Source: Streptomyces malaysiensis subsp. samsunensis (GTDB lineage Bacteria > Actinomycetota > Actinomycetes > Streptomycetales > Streptomycetaceae). From it: a stretch of 64,000 bases of DNA. The DNA lies in contig NZ_JANIIC010000007.1 of assembly GCF_024519315.1 (NCBI RefSeq), positions 1 through 64,000 of the forward strand, given 5' to 3'. Numbering within the stretch: position 1 is the stretch's first letter; the number at the start of each line of letters is the position of its first letter. A model generated the notes under the pieces. That model was not told the origin of the DNA. It saw nothing but the letters and a program-made list of their open reading frames with translations, and did no database searches. Shown here piece after piece: positions 1-7,539 of the stretch. Position numbers and translations under genes: made by a program.

Positions 1-1
1 A

Positions 2-574
2 GTGGAGGAACAGCGGCAACGGGGGAAAGCAGTGCCCTTGAAGACGGAAGCCAGTCAAGCGGTGCTCGATGTTGGTTCCTTCCTGCTCGACAAGTACAAG
101 GCGCACATGGCTCGTTGGCGAGCGCCTCTGTCGACTGCGGCGCTACGTAAGAGGGAAAAGCGAGGTTTGCCCCCCGTCCCTGAGGAGTACGGAGACCTGG
201 TCACAGTAACCAGGTACTGGACGCCCGTACGAGAGAACGCCCTGTGTCGGGCGTTCAACCTGGCGAAGGAGCGGGCTCGGGTGCGAGGAGTGGAGATCCC
301 GAAGAAGGCCACATTCCGGGACCTTCGGCATTTTGCTGATGCCGTGCTGGTCGCCTCGGGCCTGGAGCCGCGCAAGGTGCAGGCGCGCATGCGCCACGCA
401 CGGCTGGCCGAGACGCTGGATACGTACGGCTACCTCGTTTGGGAAGTTGACTGGGAGAACGCTCCCGCCTCGTTCGAGGAGTTGTACGGCATCGCAGCGC
501 CTGCTGGCCTGCCTGAGGTTGCCCTGACACCCCGAGCCGAGCGTGAACGAAGGAGCTCCCAACGACCTCGGTGA
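2..574 (+). CDS. Tyrosine-type site-specific integrase, C-terminal part (5' end outside window)
   Basis: The frame is open to the window edge, so the GTG at base 2 need not be the start and the N-terminal DNA-binding part is not seen. The visible 190 residues hold the catalytic half of a tyrosine recombinase. DLRH carries the second catalytic Arg (about residue 109), a degenerate RH pair lies where GH is expected (131-132), and LDTYGYL carries the nucleophilic Tyr (about 142). The usual His of HxxR is Arg (RDLR), which is a departure from the family and could weaken the enzyme. A KTxAS stretch near residue 14 is also typical of actinomycete integrases. It marks the end of an integrative element lying mostly to the left. 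No att core or tRNA is evident. Confidence 0.75.
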   Translation: MEEQRQRGKAVPLKTEASQAVLDVGSFLLDKYKAHMARWRAPLSTAALRKREKRGLPPVPEEYGDLVTVTRYWTPVRENALCRAFNLAKERARVRGVEIPKKATFRDLRHFADAVLVASGLEPRKVQARMRHARLAETLDTYGYLVWEVDWENAPASFEELYGIAAPAGLPEVALTPRAERERRSSQRPR

Positions 575-972
575 GCGATGGATGTAACCTGCGGTGCTTA
601 CCGGGTAGGACGGGCGTTTCGCTGGCAGATTGATCGTAGCCACGGCACAAGGTCCCGGAGACACGAGGAGGGCAGCACTCATGATCGGCGAAGTTGACTT
701 CCATGCGGCTGGGGTTCCTCGGCTTCGGAAGGTTGTGCACCAGATGTGCATCACGATCGGTGATGCGGCATGTAGGTGCAGGTCGGAGGGTATCTGTGGG
801 GGAGCCCCTACTGTCCCCGGCGTACAGGCCGACTCGTCCGCCGCCATGGCTCTGACCAGGGCTTTTGCCCTGTGGAGGGCGCTCGGCCGGGCCGTTGCGC
901 TCCCCTCCTCTACCTGGGAGTTCCCGGGAGTGTCCGGGTCCGGGCTGTCGGGGCCGAAGGGGTCCGTCACCG
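575..972. other. No convincing gene (398 bp after integrase)
   Basis: I see no tRNA, att repeat or reading frame with Streptomyces-like third-position GC bias here. A possible ORF starts at 681 behind a GAGGAGGG sequence, but it runs into the opposite-strand gene and has no recognisable product. Confidence 0.5.
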
Positions 973-1323
973 TTATGCGGCGGGTGCGTCGACGGCTGGT
1001 GTGTGGTGGACGTGCTTGAGCACCATCCGTGCGGTGACGAGGTCCGGTCCCTCCAGCGTCTCCCAGAAGGGATGTGTGGCGAGGGTGATGCTCAGCTCCT
1101 GCTGCCGGCCCCGGAGCCGCTGCACTTCCGCCTGGTCTTCCTCGGACCAGCCGTCGGGCGCGGGGCGCCGCCGCGGGCGCCAGGATCCCGGGTCGTGGAA
1201 GCCGGGATGGGGCTCGACAGGCCACGGGAGACGGTCGCACAGCGCCCTGAGGGTGTGGACGACCTGGTGAAGCTCTTCCTGCGCGGTGAGCAGGTCCTCA
1301 GGGAACTCGTAGGCTCTGGCCAT
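973..1323 (-). CDS. Conserved hypothetical protein, 116 aa
   Basis: A soluble, charged protein beginning MARAYEFPEDL. An in-frame ATG four codons upstream is possible, but MARAYEF is the more natural start. The N-terminal half looks helical (QEELHQVVHTLRAL), followed by a Trp-Ser-Glu-Glu stretch and a second helix. I recall similar proteins next to integrases and accessory cargo in Streptomyces integrative elements, which fits its place between an integrase and arsenic genes. No catalytic motif, membrane segment or signal peptide is visible, and the function is unknown. Confidence 0.6.
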   Translation of the reverse strand: MARAYEFPEDLLTAQEELHQVVHTLRALCDRLPWPVEPHPGFHDPGSWRPRRRPAPDGWSEEDQAEVQRLRGRQQELSITLATHPFWETLEGPDLVTARMVLKHVHHTPAVDAPAA

Positions 1324-1396
1324 GTCCGGAATCATAAACCTGTTCGATTCTTTGGGGCAGTGAGTATCGCTCGGAGTGTCGCCAATTGTGAGTGAG

Positions 1397-1410
1397 CGCC
1401 GAAGTCGGCG
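1397..1410. repeat. Short hairpin between direct repeats, arsC downstream region
   Basis: CGCCGA (1397-1402) and TCGGCG (1405-1410) form a 6-bp stem with a 2-base loop. It lies between two copies of AGTGAGCGC (1391-1399 and 1411-1419, 20 bases apart). It sits between the arsC stop and the start of the 116-aa gene, so it could end arsC transcription or act as an operator. There is no T-run. Confidence 0.3.
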
Positions 1411-1456
1411 AGTGAGCGCTTTGGCTGGCGGGTCCTGAGCGCTGTACTTGCTGCGG

Positions 1457-1873
1457 TCATGCGCGGTCGCCCGGGGTGAGTTCGGTGATCAGGTTTTGGA
1501 CGCGGGTGCGGATGTCGTCGCGGATCGGTCGCACCGCCGCGGTTCCTCGTCCGGCTGGGTCGAGTTTCCAGTCGAGGTAGGTCTTGCCGGGGAAGACGGG
1601 GCAGGCGTCGCCGCAGCCCATGGTGATGACGACGTCGGATGCTTGCACGGCCTCGATGGTGAGGATCTTGGGGGTTTCGGCGGCGATGTCGATGCCGACC
1701 TCGGCCATGGCCTCAACCACGGCGGGGTTCACGGTGTCGGCGGGGGCGGATCCGGCGGAGCGGACCTCGATGCGGTCGCCGGCGAGGTGGGTGAGGAAGG
1801 CGGCGGCCATCTGGGAGCGGCCCGCGTTGTGGACGCAGACGAACAGCACCGAGGGCTTGTGGATGTCAGACAC
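1457..1873 (-). CDS. arsC: Arsenate reductase, LMW protein-tyrosine-phosphatase type
   Basis: Reduces arsenate to arsenite in the cytoplasm so that it can be exported. The 138-aa protein has the family signature near the N-terminus: catalytic Cys13 in CVHNAGRS (CX5R, Arg19) and the acid-loop Asp in LDPAG (Asp105). Two further Cys, 87 and 91, could relay the disulfide; whether the reductant is thioredoxin or mycothiol/mycoredoxin cannot be decided from sequence. The ATG overlaps the stop of the acr3 remnant by 8 bp, so the two were translationally coupled in the usual acr3-arsC order. No arsR lies nearby, and the upstream part of the operon has been lost, so expression of this gene is uncertain. 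Confidence 0.9.
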   Translation of the reverse strand: MSDIHKPSVLFVCVHNAGRSQMAAAFLTHLAGDRIEVRSAGSAPADTVNPAVVEAMAEVGIDIAAETPKILTIEAVQASDVVITMGCGDACPVFPGKTYLDWKLDPAGRGTAAVRPIRDDIRTRVQNLITELTPGDRA

Positions 1874-2372
1874 GGGCGGGGCCTTCCGGGGCGGTGACCG
1901 GGGGAACGGTGTCGGTGGCGGGTGCGGGGAAGAAGCGGCGTGCGGCGAGGGCGACGTGGACCAGGCCGATCAGGGCGGGGACTTCGATGAGCGGGCCGAC
2001 GACTCCGGCCAGGGCCTGTCCGGAGGAGGCGCCGAAGGTCGCGATGGCGATGGCGAGTTCGAAGTTGTTGCCCGCCGCGGTGAAGGCCAGCGTGACCGCC
2101 CGCGGGTAGTCCAGTCCGACCGCGCGTCCAAGGGCCATGGATCCGGCCCACATCACGGCGAAGTACACCAGCAGCGGCAGCGCGATGCGCACTACGTCGA
2201 CGGGCCGCGAGGTGATCGCTTCTCCCTGGAGGGCGAAGAGCACGACGATGGTGAACAGCAGCCCGTACAGGGCGAACGGTCCGATGCGCGGAATCAGCCT
2301 GGTCTCGTACCAGGTGCGGCCCCGGGCTCTTTCGCCCAGGCGGCGGGTGAGGAATCCGGCCAGCAGTGGGAT
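1866..2372 (-). pseudogene. acr3: Arsenite efflux permease (Acr3 family), 5'-truncated
   Basis: Only the C-terminal half of an Acr3/BASS-type arsenite permease remains (about 168 codons of the usual 350-370). Recognisable sequence begins at IPLLAGFLTRR (about 2372) and continues through three or four hydrophobic segments, including TLAFTAAGNNFELAIA, which belongs to the conserved permease core. Upstream the frame reads unrelated residues and meets a TGA at 2405-2403. The N-terminal five helices and the start are absent and are replaced by the end of the NADPH-dependent reductase gene. The first possible in-frame start is a GTG at 2243. Without the N-terminal half it cannot form a normal carrier. 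Confidence 0.8.
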
Positions 2373-2413
2373 GCGCCGCCTTGTCGGCGGGGAGTGCGCC
2401 GCTCAGAGCTGGC

Positions 2414-3037
2414 TCAGACGGGAAGTTCGGCGATGCTGAGGGCGAAGTCCAAGTTCCCCACCCCGTGGTTGGCGAGGCCCACCGTGACCACGCCCGCTCC
2501 TTCCAGCCAGTGCGCCATTTTCAGGCCGCCGACGTCCAGCGGGCGCAGCCCGAGGCTCTCGATGAACGCCTCCACGCTTGCCTTGGCCTGCGCACTGTCG
2601 CCGGCGATGAAGACGTCGGGCCGGCCCTTCTCCAGGACATGACGGAAGATGGTGTTGAACGCCTTCACCACGCTGGCGCCGGCCGGGGCCGCCTTGGCGA
2701 CTTCCTGTGCGATCGAGGTCTCCTCGCGGTGGGCCAGCCCGTCGAACGTGGAATTGAAGGGATTGCTGATGTCGACGACGACCTTGCCCGCGAGAGCGTC
2801 TCCGTACTGGGTGACGGCCGGCACGACACCGTCGTACAACAGGGCCACGATGACGATGTCCCCCGCCGGGGCGGTGCCCCATTCTCCCGTCGTGGCGCCG
2901 CCGCCGAGAGCCTTGGCCAGGTCGGCGGCCTTGGACCGATCGCGGCCCATGACCTCGACGGTGTTGCCGCCCGCTACCGCCCGCGCGCCGATGGTGCGGG
3001 CCATGTTCCCGGTGCCGATGATGCTGATGTCGCTCAT
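2414..3037 (-). CDS. NADPH-dependent F420 reductase-like oxidoreductase
   Basis: A 207-aa NAD(P)-binding protein of the F420-dependent NADP-reductase/NADP-oxidoreductase superfamily. The N-terminus SDISIIGTGNMA contains the GxGxxA dinucleotide-binding turn, and MGRDRSK after the second strand suggests NADP(H) over NADH. Later segments such as VVDISNPF and VKAFNTI match the family. It lies 33 bp downstream of the SDR gene on the same strand, so the two form a small redox operon controlled by the divergent TetR gene. The substrate is not evident. Its 3' end abuts the broken acr3, so this module appears to have been inserted there. Confidence 0.8.
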   Translation of the reverse strand: MSDISIIGTGNMARTIGARAVAGGNTVEVMGRDRSKAADLAKALGGGATTGEWGTAPAGDIVIVALLYDGVVPAVTQYGDALAGKVVVDISNPFNSTFDGLAHREETSIAQEVAKAAPAGASVVKAFNTIFRHVLEKGRPDVFIAGDSAQAKASVEAFIESLGLRPLDVGGLKMAHWLEGAGVVTVGLANHGVGNLDFALSIAELPV

Positions 3038-3070
3038 GAGATGTCCTGCCCTGGTTGTGTGTTGTTCGGT

Positions 3071-3805
3071 TCAGATGGCGGTGGTGCCGCCGTCGGCGAC
3101 GAGTTCCATGCCGTTGACGTAGCTGGAGTCGTCGGAGGCGAGGAAGAGGGCGGCGGTGGCGATTTCGTCGGGGCGGCCCATCTGGCCGCGGGGGATGAGG
3201 GACTCGAACTGGCGCTTGGTGGCCTCGTCGAAGAGCTCTTCCTGCTTGGCGGTGGCGACCTGGCCGGGGGTCAGGACGTTGACGCGGATACGGCGGTCCT
3301 TGAGCTCGTTGAGCCAGACGCGGGCCCATGCCTGCTGGACGGCCTTGCTGCCGGCGTAGACGCTCCAGCCGGGGAAGGCGCCGAGGGAGGCGTTGGAGCC
3401 GGTCATGAGGATGGAGCCGCCGTCGTTGAAGAGCGGCAGGGCCTTCTGGACGGTGAACAGGGTGCCGCGGGCGTTGAGCCAGAACGCGGTGTGGAAGTGG
3501 GCCTCGGTGATCTCGCCGAGCGGGGCGGGCTCGCCCACGCCGGCGCTGGCCCACAGCACGTCGAGGCTGCCCTTCTCCCGCTTGACGGTGTCGTACAGGC
3601 GGTCCAGGTCGTCCAGGTCGGCGGCGTCGCCCTGGACGCCGGTGACGTTGCGGCCGATCTGCTTGACGGCCTCGTCCAGGGCGTCCTGGCGGCGGCCGGT
3701 GATGAAGACGTGCGCTCCCTCGTCGACGAACAGCTTCGCGCCGGCCAGCGCCATGCCGGTGGTGCCGCCGGTGATGACCGCTACCTTGCTGTCGAGCTTT
3801 CCCAT
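3071..3805 (-). CDS. SDR family oxidoreductase
   Basis: Classical short-chain dehydrogenase of 244 aa. The cofactor-binding motif is TGGTTGMA (residues 12-19, final Gly-Ile replaced by Gly-Met), then ITGRRQ with arginines suiting NADP(H). The active-site Tyr-x-x-x-Lys is YAGSK with the catalytic Ser in MTGSNAS. The expected NAG motif reads SAG in WASAGVG, a common variant. It is the first gene of the two-gene operon with the NADPH-dependent reductase and starts 144 bp from the divergent TetR gene, whose likely operators lie in between. Such TetR-SDR-reductase modules often respond to electrophiles or quinones; that role here is inference. Confidence 0.88.
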   Translation of the reverse strand: MGKLDSKVAVITGGTTGMALAGAKLFVDEGAHVFITGRRQDALDEAVKQIGRNVTGVQGDAADLDDLDRLYDTVKREKGSLDVLWASAGVGEPAPLGEITEAHFHTAFWLNARGTLFTVQKALPLFNDGGSILMTGSNASLGAFPGWSVYAGSKAVQQAWARVWLNELKDRRIRVNVLTPGQVATAKQEELFDEATKRQFESLIPRGQMGRPDEIATAALFLASDDSSYVNGMELVADGGTTAI

Positions 3806-3854
3806 GGTCGCTCCCTTGGGTCGGTGGTGCCGTGCGCACCTGGGATGACGGTGT

Positions 3855-3919
3855 TATGTACACCGCCCTGTGTGCTTACAGTACGGGGCGGGCGGCCGGG
3901 GCGCAAACTATGTACACCG
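3855..3919. promoter_or_regulatory. Divergent promoter with two TetR-operator-like repeats
   Basis: The 11-mer TATGTACACCG occurs at 3855-3865 and again at 3909-3919. The first copy sits within GGTGTTATGTACACC (3850-3864), an inverted repeat with GGTGT/ACACC arms around 5 bases. The copies are 54 bp apart (about five helical turns), between the SDR start (3805) and the TetR start (3950). This is the layout of an autoregulating TetR that also represses its divergent operon. Confidence 0.55.
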
Positions 3920-3949
3920 GTCGTTACCCGGCTGGGGTACCATGGGGGC

Positions 3950-4561
3950 ATGACGGAGTTGGAGAAGGGCCCCAAGGGCCGCCGCCGCGGCCGGGGCGCC
4001 CGCGAGCGCATCCTCAGCGCGTCCCAGCAGCTGTTCCGCGAGCAGGGCATCAACCGCACCGGCATGGACCAGCTCTGCGCGGCGGCCGAGGTGTCCAAGC
4101 GCACGGCCTACCAGCACTTCACCGGCAAGGACGAGCTCGTCGCCGAGTACCTGCGCCGGTTCGACCCCTCCGTTCTGTCCGGCGTGTTCGACCGCACCGA
4201 CCTCACGCCGCGCGAACGGCTCCTCGCCGCCTTCGACATTCCCCCCACCACCCCCCTGTGCCCCTACATCGCCGCAGCCGTCGAACTCCACGACCCCCAG
4301 CACCCCGCATCCCAGTGCGCACGCGACTACAAGAAAGCCGTCGCCGCGCGGCTCGCCGACACCGCCCGCGAAGCCGGCGCCGCCGACCCCGAACAGCTCG
4401 GCGAGCAGCTCGCGCTGCTCATCGACGGCGCCGCGGCCCGCACCCGGGTCCTCAACGCCGACGCCTTCCCCGCCGCCGCCGCCATCGCCGCCGTCCTCAT
4501 CGACAACGCCATCCCCGCCACAGCCGGCGACGACCGGCGACGGGAGGAAGTGTCGAGTTAA
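3950..4561 (+). CDS. TetR family transcriptional regulator
   Basis: 203-aa repressor. The N-terminal helix-turn-helix spans about residues 17-65, with ILSASQQLF, INRTGMDQLC and VSKRTAYQHFTGKDEL matching the TetR_N domain. The C-terminal half (about 80-200) is Ala-rich and helical, as in a ligand-binding/dimerisation domain. The ATG at 3950 was chosen because it directly precedes the domain. It is divergent from the SDR/reductase pair, with two copies of TATGTACACCG in the shared promoter as likely operators. The inducer is unknown. Confidence 0.88.
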   Translation: MTELEKGPKGRRRGRGARERILSASQQLFREQGINRTGMDQLCAAAEVSKRTAYQHFTGKDELVAEYLRRFDPSVLSGVFDRTDLTPRERLLAAFDIPPTTPLCPYIAAAVELHDPQHPASQCARDYKKAVAARLADTAREAGAADPEQLGEQLALLIDGAAARTRVLNADAFPAAAAIAAVLIDNAIPATAGDDRRREEVSS

Positions 4562-4937
4562 CTCGGCACTCCGCGGCCGGGCTGGACGCGCTGCCGGTCG
4601 CGCGGCCGTCCGGCTGGTACGCGACACCAGCCGCCCGGCACCTGACCCGGACCCGCCGGCTTTTACGGAACCGGCCGCCCGCCTGCTGAAGGCCGCAGCG
4701 GAAGCCGCCGGGGAGACCGGCGTCAGGGGCTGCGTTGTGGGCGCGGCTGCGCAACCGCATTTCAGCTCCGCCGAGAGCCTCCGCTCCTTGAATGCCGCGA
4801 GTTCGGCCCGGTCGGCCAGACGCCACCACGAGCCAATGACGTGCGAAAAGTTCAGCCAGAACGGATTCAAAGCCACTGGCCTGCGTGAGGCGGCGCACCA
4901 CCGCGGGTGGGCGCCGCTCTCATGGTGTGGATCCGGG
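4562..4937. other. Intergenic region between convergent tetR and mmpL genes, nothing recognised
   Basis: 376 bp between two converging genes. Reading frames here lack a consistent family match. A weak stem-rich stretch lies near 4890-4920. I see no RNA gene or repeat. Confidence 0.4.
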
Positions 4938-7283
4938 TCAGGGCCGGGTGCTGAGTTCGGTCGCGGGTTCCGGCCGCGCGTCGGCCGCTCGGGACTTGGC
5001 CAACTGCTCGCCCTCGATGTCGACGTTGGGCAGGACGCGGTCGATCCAGGCGGGCAGGGACCACGCCCGGTGGCCGAGGAGGGCCAGGACCGCGGGCACG
5101 ATGGTCATGCGGACGATGAAGGCGTCGAGGGCGACGGCGACCGCGAGGCCGAATCCGAGGGCCGCGATGACGGATTCGGTGGAGCCGATGAAGCCCGCGA
5201 ACACGCAGATCATGATGAGGGCCGCGGCCGTGATGACCTGCGCGCTGTGCTGGAAGCCCGTGGAGATGGCCTGACGCGGATCGGCGCCGTGGACGTAGGA
5301 CTCGCGGATGCGGGTGACCAGGAAGACCTGGTAGTCCATGGCCAGGCCGAAGACGATGCCGACGGTGAGGATCGGCATCAGGCTCATGATCGGCCCGGTC
5401 TGTTCGATGCCGAACAGGTCCTTCAGCCACCCCCATTGGAAGACGGCCACCACGGCGCCGAGTGAGGCCAGGACGGACAGGAGGAAGCCGAGCGCCGCCT
5501 TCAACGGCACGAGAAGGGAGCGGAAGACGAGGATCAGGACCAGGACGGCCAGTCCGACGACGACCAGGAGGTAGGGCATCAGCGCGGCGCTGAACTTGTC
5601 GGAGATGTCGATGTTCAGCGCGGTGGTCCCGGTGACCATGCTCCGGGCGCCGATGGAGTTCTCCGTCGTTGCCGCCAGGGAACGGATACCGGTGACGAGG
5701 TCCTTGGTCGCGTCGCCGGACGGCGCGCTGTCGGGGACGACGGAGATGATGGCGGTGTCACCGGAGGGGTTGAACACGGCGGGGGTCGCCAGGGCCACAT
5801 CGTCGAGTTCGCGGATCTTCTCGTGCATGGTGGCGGCGGTCTTTTTGGCGGTGGCCGCGGACTGGTCGGTGACGACCACGGTCAGGGGGCCGTTGAAGCC
5901 CTCCCCGAAGGACTGCGCGAGCATGTCGTAGGCCCGGCGCTGGGTGGTGGACGGCGGCTGGGAGCCGTCGTCGGGCAGTCCGAGCTCCAGCCCGGTGGCC
6001 GGGAGCGCGATCACGGCCAGCGCCGCCACGGCGGTGACGAGAACCCGCACCGGTCGGCGCACCACCGCCTCGGCCCACCGGCGGCCGAACGGCGCCCTGG
6101 CCTCACGGCTGTCGCGGGGCGCCTTCGCCTCACGGCTGTCGCGGGGCGCCTTCGCCTCACGGCTGTCGCGGGGCGCCTTCGCCTCACGGCTGTCGCGGGA
6201 CGCCTGTGTGTCATGGCTGCCGCGCGGTGCCTCGGCCTCACGGCCGCCGCGGCCCACCGCGCGGTCGCGGGTACGTCCGCGGACGCGCTCAGGGGCGAAG
6301 CCGAGCATGGCCGGGACCAGCGTGATGGCGACCAGGACGGCGACGGCGACGGCCCCGGCGGCGGCGATGCCCATGGCGGTCAGCACCGGGAGGTTGACCA
6401 CGGCCAGGCCGACGAGGGCGATCATGACGGTGAGGCCGGCGAAGACGACGGCCGATCCCGCGGTGCCGTTCGCCCGGCCCACTGCCTCGCGGGCGTCGTG
6501 ACCCGCGGCACGTTCGGAGCGGTAGCGGGAGACGATGAACAGCGCGTAGTCGATGCCGACCGCGATGCCCAGCATCGAGGCGAGTGCCGATGTGTTGCTG
6601 TTCAGGTCGAAGACCGGACCCAGCGCCGTGAGCGCGGCGAGGCTGATGCCCACCCCGATCACGGCCGTCAGCAGCGGAAGACCTGCGGCGATCGAGGAGC
6701 CGAGGGTGAGGAGGAGGATGATCGCCGCCAGGGCGAAGCCGATGGCCTCGGCCGAGGTGCCTTCCTCCGTCGTGGCGACCGCGTTGCCGGAGGCTTCGAC
6801 CGTCAGCCCGGTCTCCCTGCCCTCGTGCAGGGCGTCGTCGAACCGCTCGTGGTCGCGATCGGTGAGGTCCGCGGCCGCGGACCGGTAGGCGACCGTGGTG
6901 TAGGCGGTCGCGCCGTCCTCGCTGACCGTTCCGCTCGTGAAGGGGTCGCTGACGGCACCGACCCGGGAAGAGGAGGCCGCCAGGTTCTTCAGGGTCGCGG
7001 CCACCGAGGCCCGGTTGCCGGTGCTGGTGATCTTTTCCCCGTGCGGGGCCCGCAGCACCACGCGGGCGGTGGCGCCGCCCGCGTTGGCCGCGGGGAATTT
7101 CTCGCTCAGCAGGTCGTTGGCGCGCTGCGCCTCGGTGCCGGGCAGGGTGAAGGAGGACGTCGAACCGCCGGTGGTGTGCGCGGCGGCGGCGCCCACGGCG
7201 GCAAGGACGATGACCCAGAAGAGGAGCACCAGCCGGCGCCGCTTGAAGGCGGTCCGACCGATCCAGTGCAGGAAGGTGGCCAT
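4938..7283 (-). CDS. MMPL/RND family transporter
   Basis: 781-aa integral membrane exporter of the MmpL family, usually moving lipids or small hydrophobic compounds out using proton motive force. An N-terminal TM helix (about 15-35) is followed by an extracytoplasmic domain, then a five-helix bundle (about 185-330), a cytoplasmic loop, a second TM helix with another external domain, and a final five-helix bundle (about 580-745). GIDYALFIVSRYR and the mirrored LAMDYQVFLVTR are the duplicated family signatures holding the proton-relay Asp-Tyr pairs. The central loop carries four copies of a 9-residue RDSREAKAP repeat. The gene is divergent from the histidine kinase at 7540, which may control it. 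Confidence 0.9.
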   Translation of the reverse strand: MATFLHWIGRTAFKRRRLVLLFWVIVLAAVGAAAAHTTGGSTSSFTLPGTEAQRANDLLSEKFPAANAGGATARVVLRAPHGEKITSTGNRASVAATLKNLAASSSRVGAVSDPFTSGTVSEDGATAYTTVAYRSAAADLTDRDHERFDDALHEGRETGLTVEASGNAVATTEEGTSAEAIGFALAAIILLLTLGSSIAAGLPLLTAVIGVGISLAALTALGPVFDLNSNTSALASMLGIAVGIDYALFIVSRYRSERAAGHDAREAVGRANGTAGSAVVFAGLTVMIALVGLAVVNLPVLTAMGIAAAGAVAVAVLVAITLVPAMLGFAPERVRGRTRDRAVGRGGREAEAPRGSHDTQASRDSREAKAPRDSREAKAPRDSREAKAPRDSREARAPFGRRWAEAVVRRPVRVLVTAVAALAVIALPATGLELGLPDDGSQPPSTTQRRAYDMLAQSFGEGFNGPLTVVVTDQSAATAKKTAATMHEKIRELDDVALATPAVFNPSGDTAIISVVPDSAPSGDATKDLVTGIRSLAATTENSIGARSMVTGTTALNIDISDKFSAALMPYLLVVVGLAVLVLILVFRSLLVPLKAALGFLLSVLASLGAVVAVFQWGWLKDLFGIEQTGPIMSLMPILTVGIVFGLAMDYQVFLVTRIRESYVHGADPRQAISTGFQHSAQVITAAALIMICVFAGFIGSTESVIAALGFGLAVAVALDAFIVRMTIVPAVLALLGHRAWSLPAWIDRVLPNVDIEGEQLAKSRAADARPEPATELSTRP
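6100..6234. repeat. 27-bp in-frame minisatellite within mmpL
   Basis: Three identical 27-bp units lie at 6100-6126, 6127-6153 and 6154-6180. A near-identical one follows at 6181-6207 and a degenerate one at 6208-6234. On the coding (minus) strand each encodes 9 residues, RDSREAKAP, in the cytoplasmic loop between the two halves of the MmpL protein. The near-identity of units implies recent slippage or recombination, and copy number is likely to vary between strains. Confidence 0.85.
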
Positions 7284-7455
7284 GAGGGTGCGGAAGACTT
7301 TCTACTCATGCGACGTTGGGAGAGGGGAGGTCGGGACAGCGGGAAGTGCCGCACACGCCCCCTCCGGGGACGGCGCGCCGGTCGGAGGCCGGACCTCGGT
7401 GAATGCCGCCGACCGCCGCGATCACCATCGTCGGCCCGGGACACGCGGCGTCACG

Positions 7456-7534
7456 TCAGCCGTACGTACCGGGTGGGCGCGGGGCTGTCGGCCGAACGGC
7501 CGACAGCCCCGCGCCCACCCGGTACGTACGCTGA
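7456..7534. repeat. Very long perfect palindrome in divergent intergenic region
   Basis: Arms 7461-7494 and 7497-7530 are exact reverse complements (34 bp) around a 2-base AA centre. A single-base bulge (7460) allows four more pairs (7456-7459 with 7531-7534). The right end is 9 bases before the GTG of the histidine kinase, so on the plus strand it would be a hairpin over the ribosome-binding region. There is no T-run. Confidence 0.9.
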
Positions 7535-7539
7535 GCGGC

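Noticed and set aside
681..1019. Plus-strand ORF behind a GAGGAGGG sequence
   Set aside because: Overlaps the end of the opposite 116-aa gene, has no family-like segment and no consistent codon bias.
6100..6240. CRISPR array
   Set aside because: Units are contiguous in-frame coding repeats without spacers.
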